Shown piece after piece: positions 44,490 to 53,435 of a stretch of 64,000 nt of DNA (position 1 is the first letter of the stretch; every line of letters begins with the position of its first letter). Source of the stretch: Paenibacillus sacheonensis (GTDB lineage: Bacteria; Bacillota; Bacilli; Paenibacillales; Paenibacillaceae); assembly GCF_009909195.1 (NCBI RefSeq), contig NZ_JAAAMU010000013.1, positions 124,001 to 188,000 of the forward strand, read 5' to 3'. Below the pieces are notes generated by a model. The model searched no databases and was not told the DNA's origin. It saw only the letters and a list, made by a program, of their open reading frames with translations. Both the position numbers and the translations under genes were made by a program.

Positions 44490-46046
44490 ATGAAAAGAAA
44501 GAGTTTGTGGTTAGCCGCGGTCATGGTATTCGTATTGGTGCTGAGCGCTTGCGGCAGCAACGGCAGCGATGGCAATAACGGCGGCAGCGCGGGCAAAGGC
44601 GGCAACGCAGCGGCGCAGCCGGAAGCGAACGATACGGCCAACTCGAGCGCGAATACGCCTGAGGATACGGCGCCGGCGCTCGAACCCGTCAAGCTGAAAT
44701 GGTACTACGTGCAATTCGGCATCCCGCAGGATCAGCAAGCCGTCTCCGACGCGTTCAACGCGATGACGCAGAAGCTGATCAACACGACGGTTGAGCTCGT
44801 CCCGATCGACGGCGGCGATTACGAGAACAAGCTGAACACGCTCGTCGCGGCCAACGACGACTTCGATCTCGTCTGGACGTCCAGCTGGCTGTTCAAATAC
44901 GTGGACAACGTCAACAAAGGCGCATTCATGGAAATCACGGACGAGATGCTGGACAAATACGCGCCGACGATCAAAAGCAGCTTCTCCGACGTGGCGTGGA
45001 ACGACGTGAAGGTCAAAGACAAATTGTATGCGATTCCAAACTTCCAGACGTTTACGAAGACGCCGGGCTTCGTCATTCAGAAGCGGTTCGTGGAGAAATA
45101 CAACTTCGACGTCAGCAAGGTGAAGACGTACGCGGATCTCGAACCGCTGCTCGAGCAGATCAAGAAAAACGAGCCGGGCGTCGTTCCGTTCGCCATAAAC
45201 AAGGACCAAACGATGCTGAACGAAGCCTATGGCTTGCAATGGCTGGGCGGCGTCCACTATCGTCTCAGCGATCCGTTCACCGTCATCGACCCGCTTCAGA
45301 CCGAGGAATACAAGACCCATGTCAACCTGATGCGCAGCTGGCATGACAAAGGCTACATCAACGAAGACGCTGCGACGGTTACGGACCTGAAGCCCCTGCT
45401 TGCATCCGGCAATGTGGCGGTAACGCAGGACTTCACGCTGGCGCCGGGCAGCGAAGCGGGACGGAAAGCCGACTTCGGCGGCAACGACGTCGTATACGTG
45501 CCGATTGCCGAGCCGACGTTCACGGGCGTCACGCCGACGATGAACGCGATCAATTACAATTCGAAGCACGCCGACCGCGCGCTGATGCTGCTCGAGCTGC
45601 TGAATACGAATTCGGATTTGTTCAATTTGCTGACGTTCGGCATCGAAGGCAAGCATTACAATAAAGTCGGCGACAACACGATCAAGATCATCGACAAAGG
45701 CGGCTACGCCAACAATTCCGGCTGGATCTTCGGCAACGTAACGAAAGGTTATCTGTTGGAAGGCCAACCGGCCGACACGTGGGAGCGCGTCAAGAAGCTG
45801 AACGACGAAGCGACCGTTCCGGCCATAAGCGGATTCAACTTCAACGGCGAGGACACGAAGGCGGAAGGCGCCAACATGGACGCGCTGAGCAAGGAGTACG
45901 GTCCGGGATTGGAGACGGGCACGATCGACCCGGCCAAATATTTGCCTATGGTCATCGAGAAGATGAAGAAGGTCGGATCGGATACGGTTCTCAAAGCGAA
46001 GCAGAAGCAGCTCGACGAATGGGCGGCAGCGAACGGCAAGAAATAA
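44490..46046 (+). CDS. extracellular sugar-binding lipoprotein (CUT1 solute-binding protein)
   Basis: A 518-residue lipoprotein: lipobox VLSAC with Cys21 as lipid anchor, a Gly/Ser/Asn-rich spacer to about residue 70, then the type-1 binding-protein fold (LKWYYVQFGIPQDQQAVSDAFN..., DDFDLVWTSSW). Large size is typical of the LplA/YtcQ group that captures oligosaccharides for LplB/YtcP permeases. GGGAGG sets ATG 44490. An intergenic hairpin upstream may adjust its level relative to the permeases. The ligand is probably an oligosaccharide released by the secreted beta-helix protein; this is inferred. Confidence 0.88.
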   Translation: MKRKSLWLAAVMVFVLVLSACGSNGSDGNNGGSAGKGGNAAAQPEANDTANSSANTPEDTAPALEPVKLKWYYVQFGIPQDQQAVSDAFNAMTQKLINTTVELVPIDGGDYENKLNTLVAANDDFDLVWTSSWLFKYVDNVNKGAFMEITDEMLDKYAPTIKSSFSDVAWNDVKVKDKLYAIPNFQTFTKTPGFVIQKRFVEKYNFDVSKVKTYADLEPLLEQIKKNEPGVVPFAINKDQTMLNEAYGLQWLGGVHYRLSDPFTVIDPLQTEEYKTHVNLMRSWHDKGYINEDAATVTDLKPLLASGNVAVTQDFTLAPGSEAGRKADFGGNDVVYVPIAEPTFTGVTPTMNAINYNSKHADRALMLLELLNTNSDLFNLLTFGIEGKHYNKVGDNTIKIIDKGGYANNSGWIFGNVTKGYLLEGQPADTWERVKKLNDEATVPAISGFNFNGEDTKAEGANMDALSKEYGPGLETGTIDPAKYLPMVIEKMKKVGSDTVLKAKQKQLDEWAAANGKK

Positions 46047-46058
46047 AATTTAGCGCGC

Positions 46059-46088
46059 AAGGGCCGTTCCCGGATGGGGGCGGTCCTT
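46059..46088 (+). other. hairpin covering the start region of the AraC sensor gene
   Basis: AAGGGCCG (46059-46066) pairs with CGGTCCTT (46081-46088), including one G-U pair, ending 1 nt before ATG 46090 and locking the GGGGGCGG ribosome-binding sequence in the structure. Confidence 0.55.
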
Positions 46089-46089
46089 C

Positions 46090-48450
46090 ATGGCTATAAA
46101 ATCCATCATGCGGGTGAAGCTTATGTCCTTGTTTCCAACCTTACGTTCCAAACGCTATTTGCAAAGGATATTGCTGTCCGTCACGCTCCTTACCGTTATC
46201 CTCTTATTGGTAACGGCGTTCTCGATCATGTACACGTCCGAGCGCACCGTCCTTAGCGTGCAGCAGAGCGCGAACGAGAAGGTGCTGTCGCAGATCCGTT
46301 ATAACGTCGCGCAGATGAACGAGATCGTCGCGGATACGGCCCAGACGCTGTATCAGAACAACGACGTTAAGATTCTGCGGTACTCCAAGACCGACGACGA
46401 GCTGATGTATCAGCGCATCACGGCGCTCGACACGTTCGTCGGCACCTCGTCGTTCTTGCATTCGATCTTCGTCTACAACGGGCACATGGACCGCTTCTAC
46501 GTCGGCAACGGCAATATCAGGGCCGTCAAGGATCCTTACGAGAAGAAATTCCGTTCGCTGATCTCCGATTCCCGCGGCACGCCGAAGCTGCGGCTCATCC
46601 CGGTCGACTTGGACGATACTGGAACAGGATCCCGCAAGGTCGATTTCTTCAGCTATATCTTGTTCGATCCCAGCTCGACTCAAGGGCTGGACGACGCGCT
46701 GATTTTAAATATCAAGTCGGCGTGGCTGTTCGATAATTTGGATTTGATCGCGAGGGAGGACGGCGAGCGGACGGGGAATGCGTATCTGATGGACGGAACG
46801 GGCCAAATCCTGAACGCGGACAGCGAGCAGGAACGCGGAATTTCGGAATTGGCGGAGCGGCTGCGTCCGGCGCTCGGCAGCGGGCAGTCGAGCGGGTACG
46901 AAGTCATGAGAATCGGCGGAACGAAAGAGGTCATTTCATTCATGAAGGCAGGCGTGCAGGACTGGACGCTGGTCCACACGCAGCCGTATGCCGAAGTCGT
47001 AAGCCAAGTGCAGCGGCTGCGCTATACGACGGCGCTGCTGACGATTTTATTCCTGGCCCTGGCGGTGGCGGTGGCCGTCATGATCTCCAAGAGGCTGTAC
47101 CGTCCGTTCGAGCAATTGTTCAGCTCCGTCGTCTCGAATGCACCCGGCGAGATGGTCCGGGGGGAGTCGATTCGGGACGAGATGGCATTCCTGTCGGGAC
47201 TGTACGGCAACTTGGTGGACCGGGTCAAGCTGGCCGACTCGAGCATTGCGGAGAACCGTTGGATATTGAAGCGTTTCACGCTCAGGCAGCTCGTCCAAGA
47301 GAGCGGTCTTCGGACGCCCGCGCAATGGGAGAAGGAAGCAAGGGAGAACGGTCTCGCGATCGATGCTTCGGGCGGATACACATTGTGCGTCGCGCGCATC
47401 GACGATGCTGCTTCGCTCGCGCAGCGGGGAGATCCGGGCGAGCAGCGGCTTTTTCATTATGCGATTTCGAATATTTCGGAAGAAATCATCTCGGAGGCGT
47501 TCTCGATCGAGGTCGTCGACTTGAAGCCGGATCATCTCGTTTTCTTGATTCAGCGCCGCGGCGAAGGCAGCGAGCGGTTGATTGCGATGCTTGGCGAAAT
47601 CCAGCAAATCGTCAAGCAATATTATCGGCTGACCTTCTCCGTGGCCGTCAGCGATACGCTCGAGGATAGCCGGGAGCTGTCGTCCTTGTACGCAAAGACG
47701 CTGAACCAATCGGTGTACAAATTGTTCTACGGCCGCGGCTCCATAATTACGGCCGGGATGGTTGCGGAGCATGAGCGCGCCGGCGACTTGACGATCCCTT
47801 CCGACTTGGAGCGCAGGCTCGCGGAGGGCATCCGCTCCGCTTCGCGGGAGATGCTTGACGCTTCGCTCGACCGATTCTTCGAGCTGCTTCGCGTGATGCC
47901 CTACGACAACTGCCTGCATGCGCTCTCCTATCTCTCGATCGTGATCAAGCGGACCGTATCGGAGGTCAATGGCAACAAGCTGAAGCCGATTTCGACCGAT
48001 CTGTACCGGCTGCATTCCGTCGTTCTTGAGCAGGAGACGCTGGACGACACGAAGGACGTCTTTCGGCAGCTGCTTCACGAGCTTTGCGCATCAAGGCAGG
48101 AGGAACGGGATGCCGACCGGAACGATTTCATGATCGAAACCATCAAAGAGATCGTTCAGGCGAACTACAAGGATTTGAACTTAAGCCTTCAAAGCGTCTC
48201 GGAGCTGCTCAAGATGTCCTCCGTCTACGTTGGACGGCTGTTCAAGAAGGCGGAAGGCAAGTCGCTGGCCGACTATATCAACGAAGTCCGGCTGCAGCAG
48301 ACGATGCTGCTGCTCGAGAAGGGCGATTTTACGATCAACGAGATCATGGAGGCGGCAGGATTCAGCAATCAAAGTCATTTTTTCCGGCTCTTCAAGAAGA
48401 AATTCGGCACGACGCCCCGCGAATACCGGATGAAGAAAATGCTGTCTTGA
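46090..48450 (+). CDS. membrane-bound AraC-type sensor-regulator
   Basis: A 786-residue one-component regulator. Transmembrane helix 1 (about 24-47), an outside sensor of about 255 residues (dCache-like), helix 2 (about 311-333), a cytoplasmic linker region and a C-terminal AraC helix-turn-helix pair (LNLSLQSVSELLKMSSVYVGRLFKKAEGKS, INEIMEAAGFSNQSHFFRLFKKKFG; about 690-783). Such proteins control nearby sugar ABC operons in Paenibacillus. It is the best candidate to bind the 19-bp motif pairs. In-frame ATGs at 46108 and 46123 are alternatives, because the 46090 RBS lies in a hairpin. Confidence 0.88.
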   Translation: MAIKSIMRVKLMSLFPTLRSKRYLQRILLSVTLLTVILLLVTAFSIMYTSERTVLSVQQSANEKVLSQIRYNVAQMNEIVADTAQTLYQNNDVKILRYSKTDDELMYQRITALDTFVGTSSFLHSIFVYNGHMDRFYVGNGNIRAVKDPYEKKFRSLISDSRGTPKLRLIPVDLDDTGTGSRKVDFFSYILFDPSSTQGLDDALILNIKSAWLFDNLDLIAREDGERTGNAYLMDGTGQILNADSEQERGISELAERLRPALGSGQSSGYEVMRIGGTKEVISFMKAGVQDWTLVHTQPYAEVVSQVQRLRYTTALLTILFLALAVAVAVMISKRLYRPFEQLFSSVVSNAPGEMVRGESIRDEMAFLSGLYGNLVDRVKLADSSIAENRWILKRFTLRQLVQESGLRTPAQWEKEARENGLAIDASGGYTLCVARIDDAASLAQRGDPGEQRLFHYAISNISEEIISEAFSIEVVDLKPDHLVFLIQRRGEGSERLIAMLGEIQQIVKQYYRLTFSVAVSDTLEDSRELSSLYAKTLNQSVYKLFYGRGSIITAGMVAEHERAGDLTIPSDLERRLAEGIRSASREMLDASLDRFFELLRVMPYDNCLHALSYLSIVIKRTVSEVNGNKLKPISTDLYRLHSVVLEQETLDDTKDVFRQLLHELCASRQEERDADRNDFMIETIKEIVQANYKDLNLSLQSVSELLKMSSVYVGRLFKKAEGKSLADYINEVRLQQTMLLLEKGDFTINEIMEAAGFSNQSHFFRLFKKKFGTTPREYRMKKMLS

Positions 48451-48602
48451 ACGCCCGAATAAATGCCTGCAATTCCGGCAGGTTCCGAAGGGAATCCGGC
48501 GCATATCCGCTAAAAAGTTGCCAGCATAGCCTTTCCCCGTTCGGCTAACGCTACATATGGGCCGCATTAGTGCGGTCAGACGATGAAACGGAGGATGAGA
48601 GG

Positions 48603-50258
48603 ATGCAGCAGCGGAAGTGGGCAATGCTTGCAGCCGGAGCCATGTTATCGACCATGCTGACCGGCTGCATGGAGAATCACGGCGAGCTGGGCAACAAGAA
48701 TATTCGCGGCAACAGCGTCTCGTATGACATGAACGGCAACCGTATCTTGAATACGCGGTTTGCCAACGATCAACTGAACGAAATGAACCGCGTGGACGGC
48801 CACCGGTTGAACAGCAATAATCTTGTCGGCCTGCACAAGAATTATCGCTTGGAGATGAGCGAATCCCTGGGCGACCGGATCTCGAACATCAAGGGCGTGG
48901 GCAAAGCCTATGTCATGCTGACCGATAACAATGCCTACGTAGCGGTCACGCTCAAGAACGGCGCCGCCAAGAACGGCACGAATGCGATGGGCTTCTCGGC
49001 ACCTACGCCGCTCGGACGGACGCAGCGGGGCTATATGCATCCTTACAGCACGGGGATGTCGAGCTCCATAAAATCGTCGAACGCGCATGCGTTCACAAGC
49101 AAGCACAAAAGCGGGCGCGCCAGCTCCATCGCGACGCCGAATATGAAGCTCCACAGCTCCGGCAAGGGCGCGGGCATCATTCCCGCCAGGTCGGCGAACA
49201 GCCACTACATGCTTGGCCAGTCCATGAACATGCGGTCCATGAACGGCAAGACGATTCACGCCAAGAACTATGGTTATGCGAGCAGCTCGTACTATAACGC
49301 GGCCAACGGCGTACGGAATATGTCGCTCAGCATGTCCGGTCCATCCGGGATGAATAAGATGTCCGGTCAAGCAGCGCGCGGTTATACGGGCATGTCCCAC
49401 GGCTTGTCGATGGGCAATGACTGGTATCGGGGACCTTCCAATGGCGGCAGGGATATATACCGCGGCTCCTCGAACGCAGCCATTGACCTGAACCGAAATG
49501 CTTCCAATACCGGTACGAACCTGTCTCGGAACGCCATGGATACGGGAAGAAATCTGACCCGGAACGCCTCCGACGCGGGCAGAAACATGTTCCGCGGCAT
49601 GGCGGGCGCGGGCGCTGATCTTACCAGGGGTACCGGCAACGTCGGAAGAAACCTGGCCAATGCAGGCACGGATGTTGTCCGCGGAACGGCAGAGGCCGGT
49701 CGCGATGTCGCTCGAGGCACGGTGGAAGCAGGCCGCGATGTCGTTCGAGGCACCGTGCAAACAGGCCGTGACGTAACGCGCGGCGCGGCCGATCTGACGC
49801 GAGACGCGGCCAGAGGCACGACGAACGTAGGTCGTGACGTTGCCCGCGGTATGCGGGATCTCACCGAAGGAACGGCGGACCTCCTGAGAGGCACGACCGG
49901 CCTGTCGAGAGACGTTGCCCGAGACACGACGGATTCTGCGCGGAATATGAGACGCGACATGACGGGACTCAGCGTGACGAGAAATACGGCTGACCTGAAC
50001 AGAAGCTCGATGCCTCACGCCGCAAGCCGCACGTATGCAACCGGCGACGCGGCGTCTGCCATTAAAGATCAGATCGCCAAAGAAATCAAGCAAATGGCGC
50101 CGCAGATCAAGAACGTCTACGTATCGGCCAACGCCGATTTCGTGGAACGCATGAGCGCTTACATGAGCGACTACAAATCGGGTAAGCCGATCCAAGGTTA
50201 TATCGCGGAATTCAACGCGATGGTCGAGCGCATCTTCCCGGCAAGATTCCGTTCGTAA
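48603..50258 (+). CDS. YhcN/YlaJ-type spore lipoprotein with 11-residue repeats
   Basis: A 551-residue lipoprotein: lipobox LTGC, Cys22. The YhcN/YlaJ domain begins at about 80 (DRISNIKGVGKAYVMLTDNNAYVAV) and is resumed at about 483-549 (IKDQIAKEIKQMAPQIKNVYVSANADFVERM, GKPIQGYIAEFNAMVERIFP). Between the halves lie about 350 added residues: a Ser/Gly/Met/His-rich part and then about 17 units of an 11-residue repeat (codons 49431-50003). The family is made in the forespore in B. subtilis (YhcN). GGAGG sets ATG 48603. The insert makes it about three times the usual length. Confidence 0.85.
   Translation: MQQRKWAMLAAGAMLSTMLTGCMENHGELGNKNIRGNSVSYDMNGNRILNTRFANDQLNEMNRVDGHRLNSNNLVGLHKNYRLEMSESLGDRISNIKGVGKAYVMLTDNNAYVAVTLKNGAAKNGTNAMGFSAPTPLGRTQRGYMHPYSTGMSSSIKSSNAHAFTSKHKSGRASSIATPNMKLHSSGKGAGIIPARSANSHYMLGQSMNMRSMNGKTIHAKNYGYASSSYYNAANGVRNMSLSMSGPSGMNKMSGQAARGYTGMSHGLSMGNDWYRGPSNGGRDIYRGSSNAAIDLNRNASNTGTNLSRNAMDTGRNLTRNASDAGRNMFRGMAGAGADLTRGTGNVGRNLANAGTDVVRGTAEAGRDVARGTVEAGRDVVRGTVQTGRDVTRGAADLTRDAARGTTNVGRDVARGMRDLTEGTADLLRGTTGLSRDVARDTTDSARNMRRDMTGLSVTRNTADLNRSSMPHAASRTYATGDAASAIKDQIAKEIKQMAPQIKNVYVSANADFVERMSAYMSDYKSGKPIQGYIAEFNAMVERIFPARFRS
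49431..50003 (+). repeat. about 17 tandem 33-bp coding repeats
   Basis: Each unit encodes 11 residues with consensus G-T-x-x-x-G-R-D-V-x-R; examples are GTAEAGRDVAR, GTVEAGRDVVR and GTVQTGRDVTR. One unit is shortened to 7 residues and two are lengthened (14 and 16). All keep the reading frame. Confidence 0.85.
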
Positions 50259-50289
50259 CAGGAATCATTTATTAAGATGAACGAAAAGC

Positions 50290-50335
50290 GGGCAGCTGAT
50301 TCATGGCATGAACGTCGTCCATGAATCGGCTGCCC
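50290..50335. terminator. bidirectional terminator between lipoprotein and AraC genes
   Basis: GGGCAGCTGATTCATGG (50290-50306) pairs with CCATGAATCGGCTGCCC (50319-50335), one G-U/mismatch; the minus side is followed by GCTTTTCG. Confidence 0.7.
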
Positions 50336-50358
50336 ATTCCTTATTCCCTAATGCCGAT

Positions 50359-51204
50359 TTAATCCGTTACCATCGAGGAACAAAACTGGCTGAAGCTTAT
50401 GCCCATGTTTTGTTTGAACATCCGTCCGAAGGTATGCACGTCCGCGTAGCCGACGCGGCCCGCGATTTCGCCGATGGACATGTTCGTCTGGATGCCGAGC
50501 TCCTTGGCTCGTTCGATGCGGACGCGGGTCAAATACTCGAACGGCGTCATGCCGAACGCTTTGCGAAATTTAACGATAATGTAATTGCGGCTGAGGCCGG
50601 ACAGCTCTTCCAGCTCGCGATGCTTGAGATCGCGGTTGAAATGCTCGGCGATATAATTGCGGACGAGCACCATTTTGGTTTTGATTTTTTGCTGCCCCTG
50701 CGTTTTCGTTTCCTGCTCCTGCTTCCAGCCGGCGATTTCGCTTAGGATCTGCATCAACAGTCCTTGGCATAACGTGTGATGCGCCAACCCGGGCTGGTGA
50801 TAATGGGTAATCAGCTGCGTCAGCATTTTCTCGACGGCATGTCCGGCGAAATTGCCGAGATAGCGGTCCTGCCCCAACAGCTGCTCGACCGGATAAGGCG
50901 TTTCTCCGAAATCGAATAAGATGGAATAACAAATGTATTTCTCGTCCGGAAACGTGCGCACCTCATGGATCTGGGAAGGAGAATGATAGATCAAGTCCCC
51001 GCGATTGGTCACGATCGTCCGCCCCTCGATCTCGTACGCTGCCGCTCCTTCGACGACATATTGGAACTGGTAGCTGGACAGCTGGCGGCTGGAAATCCCC
51101 CAGTGCTGAGGAGCGTGGAAGAGATGTGCCAGCGTAATGTACGGCGGGTGAAAATACATATCGGCCGCATGCTCCGGCGGCGGCACATGAATGACGTTCG
51201 ACAA
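50359..51204 (-). CDS. AraC-family transcriptional regulator
   Basis: A 281-residue regulator: N-terminal cupin ligand domain (YQFQYVVEGAAAYEIEGR, GDLIYHSPSQIHEV) and a C-terminal helix-turn-helix pair (LKHRELEELSGLSRNYIIVKFRKAFGMTP, IGEIAGRVGYADVHTFGRMFKQNMG; about 180-270). It is divergent from the PhyH-type dioxygenase, with 174 bp between starts, and most likely controls it. The ligand is unknown. AGGAGG on the reverse strand supports ATG 51204. Confidence 0.85.
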   Translation of the reverse strand: MSNVIHVPPPEHAADMYFHPPYITLAHLFHAPQHWGISSRQLSSYQFQYVVEGAAAYEIEGRTIVTNRGDLIYHSPSQIHEVRTFPDEKYICYSILFDFGETPYPVEQLLGQDRYLGNFAGHAVEKMLTQLITHYHQPGLAHHTLCQGLLMQILSEIAGWKQEQETKTQGQQKIKTKMVLVRNYIAEHFNRDLKHRELEELSGLSRNYIIVKFRKAFGMTPFEYLTRVRIERAKELGIQTNMSIGEIAGRVGYADVHTFGRMFKQNMGISFSQFCSSMVTD

Positions 51205-51378
51205 TGGTATTCCTCCTGTCGCATCTTCTTCGAAGACATCTGACTATGCTAACCATACGATCCCACGAAATAGTGATATAAGCAACCTCTTTGTTACTTT
51301 CGGTTACTTACAGGCCGGCGATTCTGTCTTATACTAACGATTGTAAAGGCATACATGCCAGGAATGGGAGCGATAAGA

Positions 51379-52293
51379 ATGGGGTTGACCGAGGTGAAGG
51401 TACCGGTTGTAGACGCTAGGGTGCAGGATGCGATTACGGACGAACAAGCGCAATTCTTCTTGGATAACGGCTTTCTGGTCATTCGAAACGTCATCGTGGG
51501 CGAAGAGCTGAGACTCGTGCAGGACGAAATGCAGAAGCTTTTCGATAGAGGCTCCGCCGGCGTCGTCAACGATCCCGATTACATGTATGGCGTCGGTGTG
51601 AAATCAGGCCAACAAATATTGAAACGCATCGAATACGTCATCGATAAGAGCGATCCGATGAAGGCGCTGCTCGGCCATCCGTTCATTCTTCGTTCGGTCG
51701 AAAAGCTGCAAGGACGCAATTTTATCCCGACGTGGGACTCCATGGTGCTCAAGGCGCCGAACGAAGGCGTCATCGTGCCGTGGCATCGCGACGCCGCCGT
51801 TCCGGAAGGCTGCGAGGATAAACGGCCGATCTTCAACGTCGATTTCTATCTGGACGAAGCCGATCTGCAAACCTGCCTGTGGGTCATTCCGGCCAGCAAC
51901 CAATGGACGAAGGCGGAATCCGACGCGCGCTGCGGGCAGCCGGGCTTCTCGACGGAAGACGCGATTCCTGTGCCGATGCAGCCGGGCGACGTGATCTTCC
52001 ATAATATCGAAGTGCTTCACGGGTCGCCGGCCGGTGACGGCAATCCGCTGCGCCGTACGGTCTATTACGAGTTCCGCCCCGGAGAAATCGAAGCGGAATT
52101 CGGCCCCCATACGCTCGAATACCTGCCGATCAAGCAGCAGGTGCTGCTCGACTGCATCCAGCGCCGCCAAGCGGCTTCCTATTCGCAGGGCGAGACGCCT
52201 TACGTCTATAAGCCGAACGGCGCGTTCGCGGTCAGCTCGCGGAAGCAGCCGGAAGCGTACCGACTACCGCATGAAGTTTACTGGCGCCGTTAA
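51379..52293 (+). CDS. phytanoyl-CoA dioxygenase (PhyH)-family protein
   Basis: A 304-residue Fe(II)/2-oxoglutarate oxygenase. The iron facial triad fits WHRDAAV (His, Asp) and the later VLHGSPAG (His), and the 2-oxoglutarate Arg lies in NPLRRTVYYEFRPG. The fold opens TDEQAQFFLDNGFLVIRNVI, standard for PhyH. Substrates of environmental PhyH proteins range from lipids to alkaloids and osmolytes. I start at ATG 51379, the first with an upstream GGGAG; ATG 51355 is possible. A terminator at 52309 ends the unit. Confidence 0.85.
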   Translation: MGLTEVKVPVVDARVQDAITDEQAQFFLDNGFLVIRNVIVGEELRLVQDEMQKLFDRGSAGVVNDPDYMYGVGVKSGQQILKRIEYVIDKSDPMKALLGHPFILRSVEKLQGRNFIPTWDSMVLKAPNEGVIVPWHRDAAVPEGCEDKRPIFNVDFYLDEADLQTCLWVIPASNQWTKAESDARCGQPGFSTEDAIPVPMQPGDVIFHNIEVLHGSPAGDGNPLRRTVYYEFRPGEIEAEFGPHTLEYLPIKQQVLLDCIQRRQAASYSQGETPYVYKPNGAFAVSSRKQPEAYRLPHEVYWRR

Positions 52294-52308
52294 GCCGAAT
52301 TAATATGG

Positions 52309-52346
52309 AAAAGGCCGCGATCCTCGCCGAGGATCGCGGCTTTTTT
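52309..52346 (+). terminator. intrinsic terminator after the PhyH gene
   Basis: GCCGCGATCCTC and GAGGATCGCGGC arms around a 3-4-nt loop, then TTTTTT at 52341-52346; the A-run on the left lets it work on both strands. Confidence 0.9.
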
Positions 52347-52468
52347 CGTTCCGTTCATGGCGAATACGCATACGGAAGCGGAGCCGTGACGATTCGTCCA
52401 TCCGTCCATTCAATCCTCCATCCATCCGTCCATTCGACCGTCTTTCATGCATGCACCCGCCTGCCTGC

Positions 52469-52732
52469 CTAGAGTTGAACGGTAGCGTGAGGAGGAATAT
52501 GCAAGGCGGTATCGATGACGACCACGCGGCTTCCTTTCTTGAAGATCAGCAGCAGCTGCGGAATCAGCTTGCCCCTCGGGGTAACCGTCGTGAGCTTGAT
52601 CGTCGCGTAATCCGATGTCGCCGTATAGACGGCTTTGCTGCCCGAGAACGAACGCTTCCAATGCTTGTTGAAATACAGGATCTCGTCCTTCAGATCGGAC
52701 ACGGTATAACTGCGGCTAATTTTGGTTGACAT
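52469..52732 (-). CDS. small hypothetical protein (87 aa)
   Basis: An 87-residue soluble protein beginning STKISRSYTVSDLKDEILYFN, with YTATSDYATIKLTTVTP and LLLIFKKGSRVVVIDTALH, an alternating beta pattern that suggests a small beta-fold. No family is recognised. A reverse-strand AAGGCGGGG before the ATG supports the start; the two-codon longer start (52738) and the frame to 52822 are less likely. It is divergent from gerE, whose promoter lies on the other side of the gap. Confidence 0.55.
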   Translation of the reverse strand: MSTKISRSYTVSDLKDEILYFNKHWKRSFSGSKAVYTATSDYATIKLTTVTPRGKLIPQLLLIFKKGSRVVVIDTALHIPPHATVQL

Positions 52733-52892
52733 GAACATCCCCGCCTTCTTGCTCGCATGAAGTGTTTGTACGCTCGCTACAACATATGCTTGCCGCTGCG
52801 GACCGCCTGTTCCTTTACCCAACCGGCTGCATAGGATATGGAGGGACAGCAGCCGCCAAACGACGGCAAACGCCCATTTTTACGGATAATCG

Positions 52893-52921
52893 CACCACTC
52901 CATATGCCCTTTCATATGATA
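52893..52921 (+). promoter_or_regulatory. sigma-K-type promoter of gerE
   Basis: CACC (52893-52896) and CATATGATA (52913-52921) fit the sigma-K consensus mACm and CATAnnnTA with a 16-bp spacer, 67 bp before the gerE start. B. subtilis gerE is also read by sigma-K. Confidence 0.65.
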
Positions 52922-52988
52922 CTTTGACTGTATCCCTTAACCTTGTTAAACCATAAAAACCCGAGCAAGGAGGGGTGACAAACAAATT

Positions 52989-53210
52989 ATGGGTAGCGAC
53001 CAGAAGAGCAAGTTCTTATTAACTCATCGCGAACGCGAGGTATTCGAGTTGTTGGTTCAGGACAAAACGACTCGCGATATCGCGCAACAGTTGTTCATCA
53101 GCGAGAAAACAGTCAGAAATCATATTTCCAACGTCATGCAGAAATTAAACGTTAAAGGTCGTTCGCAAGCGGTTGTCGAGCTGATAAAGCTTGGGGAACT
53201 GAAGATCTGA
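52989..53210 (+). CDS. gerE: spore-development transcription factor GerE
   Basis: A 73-residue LuxR-type DNA-binding protein that in B. subtilis tunes late mother-cell (sigma-K) genes, including coat genes. The sequence LTHREREVFELLVQDKTTRDIA then ISEKTVRNHISNVMQKLNVKGRSQAVVEL is nearly that of GerE over its whole length; there is no receiver domain. AAGGAGGGG sets ATG 52989. It is a clear marker of an endospore former. Confidence 0.93.
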   Translation: MGSDQKSKFLLTHREREVFELLVQDKTTRDIAQQLFISEKTVRNHISNVMQKLNVKGRSQAVVELIKLGELKI

Positions 53211-53236
53211 CGTACGTCGCCGCATACCTTGCTCAG

Positions 53237-53287
53237 CCTTCTAGCAGTGTTTCCGTTTCTGACGGAAACGCAGCGAGAAGGTTTTTT
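53237..53287 (+). terminator. intrinsic terminator after gerE
   Basis: CCTTCT...TTTCCGT (53237-53256) pairs with ACGGAAA...GAGAAGG (53262-53281), three mismatches, followed by TTTTTT. Confidence 0.85.
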
Positions 53288-53372
53288 GACGTGCTGCGAC
53301 AAGAATAGGCGTGAACGATGACCCAAATTTCGCCAAACGTACAGGCAGCGATTTACAAATTATATATTGTGT

Positions 53373-53399
53373 ATTAATCGATCAATGTGATAGATTAAT
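53373..53399 (+). promoter_or_regulatory. inverted repeat upstream of ccpN
   Basis: ATTAATC (53373-53379) and GATTAAT (53393-53399) form a perfect inverted repeat with 13 bp between, in an AT-rich region 37 bp before the ccpN start. It is a candidate operator, perhaps for autoregulation. Confidence 0.4.
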
Positions 53400-53435
53400 T
53401 AATAATTAAAGACATAACATTGGAGGTGAGCGAGC

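Noticed and set aside
49431-50003. CRISPR-like 33-bp periodicity
   Set aside because: Units are contiguous, diverged and in frame within a gene; there are no spacers or cas genes.
48645-50195. 516-codon reverse frame opposite the YhcN-type lipoprotein
   Set aside because: It arises from the 33-bp codon repeats on the plus strand; no RBS and no known motif.
52390-52440. Tandem TCCATCCGTCC strings after the PhyH terminator
   Set aside because: Short simple repeat with no gene, symmetry or spacing that suggests a function.
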